From: Perca fluviatilis
Taxonomy: Eukaryota; Chordata; Actinopteri; Perciformes; Percidae
Assembly (NCBI RefSeq): GCF_010015445.1
Contig: NC_053127.1
Location: forward strand, 8,185,276-8,249,275
Length of the DNA stretch: 64,000 nucleotides
Direction of reading: 5' to 3'
The translations under genes and the position numbers were made by a program. Position 1 is the first letter of the stretch. Each line of letters begins with the position of its first letter. Below are positions 1 to 9,407 of the stretch, piece after piece. The notes beneath the pieces were generated by a model. The model was not told where the DNA came from. It saw nothing but the letters and a program-made list of their open reading frames with translations, and ran no database searches.

Positions 1-73
1 CAGTAGATGCTGCAACTCCTCACTCCCTAACTATAAGCTTTATCAAAGAGGAGAGTTTTAAGTTTACTCTTAA
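1..73. other. Unassigned left edge
   Basis: No gene or repeat recognised. The last four bases (70-73) are the TTAA target site of the foldback element that follows. Confidence 0.4.
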
Positions 74-988
74 AGTGATGGTTCGGAGTAATTTCACCCT
101 AGGGTCCTTTGCACCATGAGCTCGAGCCAAACACTCCCCCAGAAGCTTTTTTCACCTGTGTCTAACATTGGGAGAGTTAGCGTAGCGTAGCGTTATCAGC
201 TGAATAGCTTAGCGCAGGGGCTAATGGATCCGAAGTGTCTCTTAACATTACCCAACTAATAATGCCCGAAATGATACCAAACGTCTACAGTAGTACAAAT
301 AGGTTATGCACTCATAAAACGATGGATTGTAAAGTTTGTAAGTACACCAGAAGTTTATGTAAATAACACTTGCCTGCTGGCTTCTGCTCTCTGCTGCTGC
401 TGTTACTACCGGGCAGTAAGAGTGCTTAAGGCCGTCTACAAATTACAACACCGAAAAGAGATGCAACAAAAATATTTATTAATTTAACGATTAAATAAGG
501 TAATGTCTCCAAACGTACCTCAATTATAACTTGTCTCCTGCTAGTTATACTACAGCACTTACTTTAAAAAATAAGTTAAATTAAAAAATATTTTTGTTGC
601 TTCTCTTTCGGTGTAATAATTGTAGACGCTCCTAAGCACCTCGTCTTACAGCAGCAACAACAACAGCAGAGAGCAGAAGCCAGCAGCGCAAGTGTTATTT
701 ACATAAACTTCTGGTGTACTTACAAACTTTATAAACCATCGTTTATGCGAGTGCATAACCTATTTGTACTACTGTAGACGTTGTTATCATTTCGGGCATT
801 ATTAGTGGGGTAATGTTAAGAGACACTTCGGATCCATTAGCCCCTGCGCTAAGCTATTCAGCTGATAACGCTACGCTACGCTAACTCGTCCAATGTTCGA
901 CCCAGGTGAAAAAAAGCTTCTGGGGGGGTGTTTGGCTCGAGGTCATGGTGCAAAGGACCCTAGGGTGAAACTACTCCGAACCATCACT
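74..988. mobile_element. Foldback (long-TIR) MITE with TTAA target site
   Basis: Two long arms, about 74-490 and 575-988, are nearly complete reverse complements separated by a short AT-rich loop. Examples are the block at 74-110 against 955-988 and the block at 220-345 against 735-850. The ends read AGTGATGGTTCGGAG and its complement, and each is flanked by TTAA (70-73 and 989-992). There is no coding potential. TTAA duplication is the habit of Kolobok and piggyBac elements, so this is a non-autonomous member of one of them; the superfamily is inferred. Confidence 0.85.
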
Positions 989-992
989 TTAA

Positions 993-1209
993 ATGTGGTG
1001 ACGGTGTCTGCCGCCTGGACCCAGACTGGGTCCAGCAGCTAAAGGCTCTGGCTCCCATTCTACTTTTAGAGACTCTAGGAACCACAGGTAACTCTGAATT
1101 CTGGGAGCGCAGTGCTCTAGTGGGGCAATAAGGTACTAAGAGCTCTTCTAGATATGATGGTGCTGTGGAACGATGTGACAGTTATCTAGTCATGGTATCA
1201 CTTTTTCAT
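993..1209. other. Spacer between two TTAA elements
   Basis: About 217 bp of unique-looking sequence; no gene, promoter or repeat recognised. Confidence 0.4.
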
Positions 1210-1213
1210 TTAA

Positions 1214-2086
1214 AGGAGAACTCCGGGCAATTTTTACATTAATCTTGATTGCTATATGTATACGAGTACTGTCGATAGCAAAAAAAACGAGCCGAATCGG
1301 TGCTAGCAACACGGAGCTGCTGCAGCTAATGCCGAGAGCTCCCACTCAGCTAAAACGGCAGTTATGGGGGCATAAGATAAAGAGTGCCTTTGTGCCTCTT
1401 AACAGACACAAAATGCAATTAAAATGTCTGTGCAACATGAACAGGGACCTTACATGACAACAAGATGCATTTAGCAACTTAGCCATTATTTAAATTCACC
1501 TACCCTCTTAGCTGCTAGCTGCCGTCTGGGATGAGTGAGTGTGTTCAGCCAGGCTCCGGTAATAATCATCACGCAGCAGTTCCATGTGTATTTGTAGCAT
1601 ATATATCCATTTTGTGTGCTGTCGTTGGTGAATATGAGTCTCTGCAGTGGCGAATTGTGTGGTAGTTTCCTTAGCCAGGCTAGCAACCCGGACCGGCATC
1701 CTTCTACTTCCTCCCCGCCTCCCTCGCCCGCTGAGGACGACAACAATCCAACAAGCGCCCGCTGGTCTGGTGGAGGTCTTCCAGAAGACCGTTCAAGCCT
1801 TTGCGGCGAAAAATTGTATTTTATTTCTCCCTCACAAACAGGTAATTGAGCACTGTAGTGGTTATGACCATATTAGTGACTATGTAACTACATGGAAACG
1901 TACCAAATTATGTTTATGCCCTGTACAGTAAAATAGTGTTTTAGACTGCTAGCTGTAGTCTCGCGCTGAAGTCCCGTGGGAATTCAGTTGTAGCGTGAAA
2001 AAGGTAAATAGCAGTGTGTAGTTTGGAGGAGCGTAGTGTGTGAAAAGTGACGATCGGAGGTGTTCACAAGGGAAGAAGCTTAGAGT
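1214..2086 (+). repeat. Left TIR of the Kolobok element (873 bp)
   Basis: Inverted partner of 6786-7658. It ends 35 bp before the transposase start codon (2122), so promoter and 5' leader of that gene must lie in it. It contains short open frames (for example from 1616) repeated in the other arm with one or two changes; nothing shows that they are translated. Possible splice donors are AG|GTAATT near 1841 and AAG|GTAAAT near 2003, which could define non-coding leader exons. Confidence 0.85.
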
Positions 2087-2121
2087 TTGAAAAACAAGGG
2101 TTGATTTACTGTGGAAAAGAA

Positions 2122-5100
2122 ATGGTTCACGTTTGTGCCTTTCCGAATTGTGGCAACAGAATTAGAAAATACAAGAACCTAAACTTTCATCGTCTTCCTT
2201 TCCATGACCATGATATTCTGCAGTTGTGGCTAGTTGTACTTCAACTTGATGTACAAACTCCCATACAACTACTACGCGCTAAAGATCACCGCATTTGCAG
2301 CGAACACTTTGAAAAGGATGACTACACAGACACACCACAGCGGGGCCGGCTGAAGAAAAATGCCATTCCGCGGACGAAGACGGGGGCAACCACTGTGGAG
2401 GTAATGCTAACTTCATTTATCCTTCTATTTGGGCAAACACGACTTGAGGAGAGATGTGCGATACATGTTTTTGTAGTCTAATCTGCAAAACTTTAATCAT
2501 CTCACCAGCTTCCAGGTCTTCAATTATATTTGTGTTGTGTTAATTTTTATGAGAATACTATGGACTTGCTAGAGAGAATAAAGTGTGTTGGAGGGTGCAG
2601 TATGGGGGGAGGGGGAGGTGTGAGATGATCACACAGGCTACACCTCTCTGGGAAAATACTGTCCGAATAACCACACTAAATGATAGATATACATAAAAAT
2701 AGCAAATGTTACGGTGTTATGTAGTTGAATAAAGCTATTATTTTCTTACTACTTCCTACTTATTCAGGAGACTGGTGCTACTGGTGTGCCCCTGCATGAA
2801 TCACAATTAGCTGGAGTGCCACAGTCAACTCCAAAGAAAACTCTCCAAAGACGTAGTGAATCCGGATCAAGCCGGTCTGGTCTGTCCTCCTGCTTGACCC
2901 TACTTCTCTCTAGTCCAGAGACATCATCTATAAGACCTCGCACAAAGCCTTCACTAACTGGGACATATATAGCACGACCTCCTTCATGTGAATATTCAGT
3001 GGTAAGCCTAGCAATGATCAAAGCTTTTCAAAATTTTCAAATCACATTTGCCATCACTAGAGTGTAATATTATACATTTCTAATATCAAGGACCAGGGTG
3101 CCATGGCATCATATTTGGCTGTCCCCAACACAGCCAGTGGAGATGTGGCACAAGTGAGTTGAATGGCTTTTCTTTTATGTGTCTGTACGAATGTTATTTT
3201 TTGCGTGATAATGCTTATTGTGTACTAAACAACTACATTGTAAATTTCAAAAACAGGACGATGAACATTCTGCAACGTTGGATATGAGCACAAGCTTTGG
3301 GGAAATGCTTTTATCCGACACAAGTTTTTCGCCATTAGCGACACCCCAACATCAAGCTCTGGTTCAGGTTCTGGTTCAGGAAAAGAACAGGAACACGAAA
3401 GAAAGTGGATTGTGAATGAATCCAGACTATTAGAACTGTTCAACACATGCAAGATCTGCGGCTCAGCAGTGGAAAACGAAAGGATTATAACCCATCCATC
3501 CATCCATCCATCGTCAACCACTTATCCCGCGCACAGGGTCGTGGGGGGGCTGGAGCCAATCCCAGCATACGTCGGGCGAAAGGCGGGGTACACCCTGGAC
3601 AGGTCGCCAGTCCATCGCAGAGGATTATAACCCATGGCAGCTAAATCCGAGTTCTTTGGACATGCTTGAATGATCACCCTGGAAGTTGGGCTTCATGTCC
3701 TGACATCAGAGGGATGGCAGAAAATAACCTGATCATCAGCGCATCCACGTTTTTCACAGGAACCACCCATACCACCATCTCGGACTGGGCTGAGCTTCTT
3801 CATACCCCAATTCCGAAGAAAACTCAATATTATTCAATGCAATCAGTTTACCTAATACCAGTCATCCAACAAGCATACAGAGAACAACACGAGAAATTAA
3901 TGGAACGTCTCGTGCAACTTAGTGCCTCAGGACAGAAAGTTGAGCTCTGTGGTGATGCTAGAAGTGACAGTCCAGGTAAGCATTTTGCTGGAAATGTAAA
4001 TCGTAACTCCAGGAGTTATGATATAAATAATTCTGATTATACTGTATGACACATGGTAACCCTACAACATAGTTACCAATTCATCCCTGTTTTTTTCTCA
4101 CAACAGGTTTCAGTAGCAAATACTGTACATATTCATTTCAAGATGATGCCACAAAAGAGATCATTCATTTTGAATTGGTTCAGGTAAATTATGTTCAGGT
4201 AAATGTTACGTAACACCAAATTATGTAAGTGTTTTAAAAAACAAATGTAGACATGCTCTGTCTGATCGGTCAATATTATTCTCTAGGTTACAGAAACAAC
4301 CAGCTCGGTTGCTATGGAGGTGTTGGGATTTCAGAGGACTGGATTATTTGCTTGACAGGGGAGTGGTTGTTGGTGTAGTGACCACTGACCGATCGCCATC
4401 CGTCCGCAAACTCATGAAGGACAACTACACTAGTATCCAACATGAATTTGATCCCTGGCATGTGAGCAAAAGTAAGTAATTTTGTGGAAAAGATACTGAA
4501 TTGTTTGTACCTCACAAGACAACCATATTCAGTTTCATTTTATCACTAACTTTTTATACCTAATTTTTGGCTGTTTTGTACAGGTGTGAAGAAGAAACTT
4601 GTACTTATTTCTAATAAGAAGTACAACAAAGACTTGCAGCCATGGATAAAGTCCATAACTAACCATCTGTACTGGTCATGCAGCACAAGCAAAGGTGACA
4701 AAGAGGTAAGAATATAAAGTTGTACATAACATAGATACAGTATTATTGTTATAGAATATTTACTGTTTTACTAATGATAACAAAACATGTTCCTGTTGCT
4801 GTAATGACAGTGGTAGTAAATATTTTTAATAGTATTTACCTGGCAAATAATGTAATATTTGCACCAGGAAAGTATTTCAACAACTATGACTTCAATCTAA
4901 TCATGAAGATGGAAGTCGCTTCTGCACCACATATGTGGCATTCACCGGTGGGAGGAGGATGGTGCTCAGTACACCTGCCATCACACAACCCTGACAGAGG
5001 ATGAACAGAGGCGCAAAAGGTGGCTGAGACCAGATTCATCAGCTTTTGTGGAACTGAAGGGAGTGGTGTTGGACAAAAATCTCCTTAGAGACTTGAGGCA

Positions 5101-5817
5101 GATGTCACTCTTCAAGCATACTGGTATCTATTTACATTGATTCAAATATTTTTCCAGTCATGATGATTATTGTTGCAACATGTATACATATTTTTGAGAG
5201 AGTTTTGTGTCATTACTGCCTACAACGCAAAAATAACAGTTACACTGGGTCATTGAGTGTGTGATATTACATTTATACAGGATCTCTGGAGGTGTACCAT
5301 CAGGTCATGCTGAAGTATGCTGAGAAGCGACTTGACTTCAGTTATGACAGCATGAGGGCTCGTACCCATCTTGCAATAGTTGACCATAATTGCAACGTTG
5401 GCAGACCACAGGCGAAGACACTACAAGGTATCATATAATATATGCTCATTTATATCAATATGTTTTACATGACAACATCACATTCATTGTAATACTACAT
5501 ATGTCTCTTCTGGTTTTCCATGGAGATGCTGGATTTAATTTGTAATTGCATGTATTTTAGGACAACCACGGTACAAAGCTGTATACTCCAGACAGAGTCA
5601 GCAATGGGTTGCAAAACCCATTTTTGACAACACCACACAGGCCTTTCGTCATGATCTTGTTGAGCGTGTGCTGAGGAGGAGAGAGGACGATACTGTCGTC
5701 TTCTCCAACACTTTACCCCCTCGTAAACCAGGACAAAGGAAATTGCTACAGAACATCGCTCCAATTCCAAGGCCGGACAAGGCTGATCTGGTCGCTCATA
5801 CAAAATCTCGCTTTTGA
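2122..5817 (+). pseudogene. Kolobok-type THAP transposase, disrupted
   Basis: Exons read by splice sites: 2122-2400, 2768-3001, 3091-3153, 3257-3975, 4107-4183, 4287-4471, 4584-4705, about 4905-5123, 5281-5427 and 5561-5817. Exon 1 encodes a THAP zinc finger: C5-x4-C10 and C59-x2-H62, with a Trp near 36 and the AIPR segment near 81. Later exons carry GDARSDSPG, VTTDRSPS and DPWHVSKS, the Asp/His-rich blocks expected of a Kolobok-type nuclease core. The start is the first ATG after the TIR that opens the THAP motif. Lesions: one base missing near 3345, a 140-bp repeat insertion at 3496-3635, and two bases missing near 4340 (exon lengths corrected for these give consistent splice phases). The 5' edge of exon 8 is unclear. 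PolyA signal at 5898. The product would bind the TIRs and cut at TTAA; this copy cannot make it intact. Confidence 0.8.
3481..3635. mobile_element. Short retro-repeat fragment inserted in the transposase exon
   Basis: A (CATC)n tract followed by a GC-rich segment familiar from fish LINE/SINE tails, flanked by a 15-bp direct repeat (AGGATTATAACCCAT at 3481-3495 and 3621-3635). The body is 3496-3620. The long target duplication indicates LINE-driven retrotransposition. Confidence 0.75.
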
Positions 5818-6048
5818 GCTTCGCAACGACACTATTATCTGACTATGTTTACATTTTTCATATAAGGGATACACTGTTCTGTAATTTATTATTGTAAAAT
5901 AAAGTTTTGTTTATAACTGTAATACTGTGTTCTTGTAGTTTGAGTAAAGACACAGGAGCACAACAACTTAGATTTACTATCTTTATTATAATGAATGACA
6001 TCATGCAATCTTTTTGAACATACACAGTGTACAATTCAGATTAAACAT

Positions 6049-6776
6049 TTAGAATATCTCCTCTGCCTCCTGGAATCCAATGTAAGTACCAGTGGGGGAG
6101 GGATACTTTCTTCTGATCACTGATACAACACAGCTAGGTAATGGTCTTCTACTGCCACGCCCAAGGCGCTCTCCTTTTAGTGCCCATTCTAGCACAACAC
6201 GGTAGGCCACCCGTCTGCATTGGCTATAAGGGGTGGGGGCAGAGAGAGCAGACGTTTGGTCAGTTCACTAGCGAAATGGCTAATGTATTTACAGCAACAA
6301 CAACAAAAAAAGTACAAATAAAAGTACTAAGGAAAAGGTATATGTCATGTAATAAATCAGATATTCAACTCACTCTATGGATAGCTGCCCATTTAGTCCG
6401 GTTTTGGACGTCTCTTCCAGTTTATTTTCGGAACAAAGAAGAAAGTGTCCAGGACTGCCTTGTGGATAAGAGCAGGAAATTCCTCTGTACAGGTGACACA
6501 GTTTTCGTTACCTGGCTGTATGAGATCCCACTCTTTACAGCACAGGCTTTCTTCATCGGTAGGCATTGGGTTACAACACCCACACAAACACCACCAGTTG
6601 CCCGAAATTCGTGTCCTTGAAGCAGATGCTTCATCTGCCAGTTGCCCCTCTGTCTGTCTCCTTTCCAAATCTTGTAAGGCTAGTTCTTCGTCTGTATACT
6701 CAGGTTTGAATAAATAAGGACGACCATCAAACTCAAAAGCCTCTTCCATGTCTTCAATATCTTCTGTATTCTCCAT
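6049..6776 (-). CDS. P2X7 ballast-domain-like protein carried by the Kolobok element
   Basis: Two exons on the - strand: 6776-6374 and 6214-6049, the second starting after TGCAG. Exon 1 starts 10 bp inside the right TIR with an acidic N-terminus, then WWCLCGCCNPMPTDEES, a CC pair, and CVTC followed by a helix-like stretch. Exon 2 carries R-x-AYR, a W, LPSC, IR-x2-YP and G-x-Y-x-GF. Order and spacing match the Cys-rich zinc- and GDP-binding C-terminal ballast of vertebrate P2X7 receptors, without the ion channel. A stop at 6393-6395 comes 19 bases before the donor; the exon 2 phase shows that one indel just before it broke the frame. The intact form would be about 190 aa. Function is unknown; a zinc-binding accessory to transposition is inference. 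PolyA signal (TTTATT on +) at 5982-5987. Confidence 0.7.
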
Positions 6777-6785
6777 AATTACGTT

Positions 6786-7658
6786 ACTCTAAGCTTCTTC
6801 CCTTGTGAACACCTCCGATCGTCACTTTTCACACACTACGCTCCTCCAAACTACACACTGCTATTTACCTTTTTCACGCTACAACTGAATTCCCACGGGA
6901 CTTCAGCGCGAGACTACAGCTAGCAGTCTAAAACACTATTTTACTGTACAGGGCATAAACATAATTTGGTACGTTTCCATGTAGTTACATAGTCACTAAT
7001 ATGGTCATAACCACTACAGTGCTCAATTACCTATTTGTGAGGGAGAAATAAAATACAATTTTTCGCCGCAAAGGCTTGAACGGTCTTCTGGAAGACCTCC
7101 ACCAGACCAGCGGGCGCTTGTTGGATTGTTGTCGGCCTCAGCGGGCGAGGGAGGCGGGGAGGAAGTAGAAGGATGCCGGTCCGGGTTGCTAGCCTGGCTA
7201 AGGAAACTACCACACAATTCGCCACTGCAGAGACTCATATTCACCAACGACAGCACACAAAATGGATATATATGCTACAAATACACATGGAACTGCTGCG
7301 TGATGATTATTACCGGAGCCTGGCTGAACACACTCACTCATCCCAGACGGCAGCTAGCAGCTAAGAGGGTAGGTGAATTTAAACAATGGCTAAGTTGCTA
7401 AATGCATCTTGTTGTCATGTAAGGTCCCTGTTCATGTTGCACAGACATTTTACTTGCATTTTGTGTCTGTTAAGAGGCACAAAGGCACTCTTTATCTTAT
7501 GCCCCCATAACTGCCGTTTTAGCTGAGTGGGAGCTCTCGGCATTAGCTGCAGCAGCTCCGTGATGCTAGCACCGATTCGGCTCGTTTTTTTTGCTATCGA
7601 CAGTACTCATATACATATAGCAATCAAGATTAACATAAAAATTGCCCGGAGTTCTCCT
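6786..7658 (-). repeat. Right TIR of the Kolobok element (873 bp)
   Basis: Reverse complement of 1214-2086. Its inner end lies 10 bp upstream of the start codon of the ballast-like gene (6776), so that gene has the same upstream region as the transposase. It ends GTTCTCCT followed by TTAA at 7659-7662. Confidence 0.85.
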
Positions 7659-7662
7659 TTAA

Positions 7663-9407
7663 AGCCAACTCCCTTTCTCCCTCTAGATAACCCTCGCCCT
7701 CTAAGCCCTCTTCTGCCGTACAGCCGTTACAGATACTGTCAGCGGTGCGGATGGTTAAGCCTATATTAAAGGAGTTATTTCAGATACTTCCCTATATTTA
7801 ATACTGTAGGTATTAAAACATTATAGGTTCAAATATTATAAATATTGTATTATAAATATTAAGAGGTTCAAAGGAATTAGTTTAGATACTTCCCTATGGT
7901 TTTTAGATTATTTTTAGAGAGACACACACACCCCCGCATTCGCGGGTTCTCGCTACAGTGGAAACCCGATGACGAGACAAGAGGCTCTTGATTGACAACC
8001 TAGATGTCCCCCGTATGTGAAATACACAGCACACAGAAGATCTTTATAACCAAAAAATTGATTACTCACACTCGGACAGCTGCCTCTGCCTTGGTCACAG
8101 AGGTTTCCGATCAGCTGGAGGATCAAAGGTCTGCTTGTCAGGTCGGTCCCCGGGGTTGCTGCAAACCGCACGGTTAAAGAGGAGGCCACCACTTCCTCTT
8201 TCGGGGTGTCCCCGCTCACACGAGTAAGTGGCAAAAAAGAAGAACAAGGAAAAAAGGGGGAAAAAGTCTTCTAAAAGAGCGAAAAAAGACTCAAGGCTTT
8301 TTGGGTCATCTTGCTCAAGACGAACACAGGCGGTTTTATTATTTTTTTTAAAAAGCAAAAAGTTAACAAGCAAACAAAATAAAGTGAAAAAACGAACAGA
8401 GTTCAATCACTCAAGAAATGCTCTAAGACACAGGAGGTCCCTACACATAGGGTTTTGGTCAAAAGAGCAGAAAACGAACCCAAGGGATATGGCAAAAAGC
8501 AGAGCGAGAGCTCTTTTTATTTTATTATTTTTTTTTTTTTCTTGGTCCCCCAGGGAGGTGCCTCTCGGCCCTTTTCCTGGCCATCCAGGGAGGTACTGAA
8601 CCCCTGTGCTGAGAGCACAAGGAGTCTGGTGCTGCCCTAAAAAAGAGACCCTTTGACTTGCAAAGCTTCTCTTTTTATACACAATTCATCCCCCTCCCTT
8701 CATAGATGCAGCTTGGGGGTGATCAACCACTTTATATGACCTTACATGGTAATACAGTCTTAAAGCAAGCATCAGGTTGGATAAACGTAAAAACATCTCA
8801 TATGACGATATTTCCTATATGCATATGCATTTTGCTATCTAACATACAATCTAACGGCTCGGTTCATCACTAGGTCAATGCAATAACCTCTTTCACCCCT
8901 CTGTGCATCCAGAGTCTAACCCCCAAGTGCATGTATACAAGGCCCCAACAGCACTTCCTCTTTCCAGCTGTGCAGGTTCAGACAGACAGTTACACAAAGC
9001 CACTTATGCATCTGAAGCCTCTTGCAGACACTTCCTCTTCACGACTGCGGGGTCAAATAGGCAGCTTTACACAGTAACTCACACTAAAATGTCTCAAAGC
9101 ATGTTTATAGTAATATCAGTAACACAAAAACTTAGCATGATCATATTTCTAAAGGCACATCAGTACTCACAAACCAAAATCAAAGGCAGTATTATAGCTT
9201 CACAAGCAGAAATATATATTTAGCTGTTTTCTGGTTAAACTCATGTCACAAGCAGAAATACAGTCTCAACTGTTCTTGAGCTAGAACATGTCAAAAGCAG
9301 AAGTGTAGGTTTGGCTGTTTTTTGGATTAATACAGATACATTTCAAAAAGCAAGAATATTTCAACAAGCAGGAGTACAGTTTTTAATTGTATTTTGGATT
9401 TTCACAT
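7663..9407 (-). repeat. LTR-like repeat, uncertain
   Basis: Read on the - strand, this has a TATA box (TGTATAAAAAGAG near 8680), then about 350 bp with AATAAA-type signals near 8520 and 8340, as in the U3-R-U5 order of a retroviral or retrotransposon LTR. Upstream of the TATA are imperfect tandem repeats: a period near 48 bp at 9200-9400 built on a CAAGCAGAA core, and a pair at 8950 and 9025 built on CACTTCCTCTT, like U3 enhancer repeats. I see no convincing primer-binding site and no gag or pol, so boundaries and class are unproved. Confidence 0.3.

Larger units (their letters stand above)
1214..7658. mobile_element. Complete Kolobok-like DNA transposon
   Basis: A 6445-bp element flanked by TTAA on both sides (1210-1213 and 7659-7662). 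Its ends are 873-bp inverted repeats (1214-2086 and 6786-7658) starting AGGAGAACTCCGGGC. By eye I find only about eight or nine mismatches between the arms where I compared them. Inside are two convergent genes: a multi-exon THAP transposase on the + strand (2122-5817) and a two-exon P2X7-ballast-like gene on the - strand (6049-6776). Their polyA signals face each other at 5898-5903 (+) and 5982-5987 (-). TTAA duplication, a THAP domain and the Asp-rich core support Kolobok. The copy is probably inactive because of frameshifts and an inserted repeat in the transposase. Confidence 0.85.

Noticed and set aside
1616..1931. Open frames of 77 and 94 codons in the Kolobok TIR, repeated at 7023-7256
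   Set aside because: Present in both arms only because the arms are copies; no domain. Left as possible leader sequence.
2047..2121. Upstream GTG start for the THAP protein
   Set aside because: Not a normal eukaryotic start; the ATG at 2122 opens the THAP motif at the usual distance.
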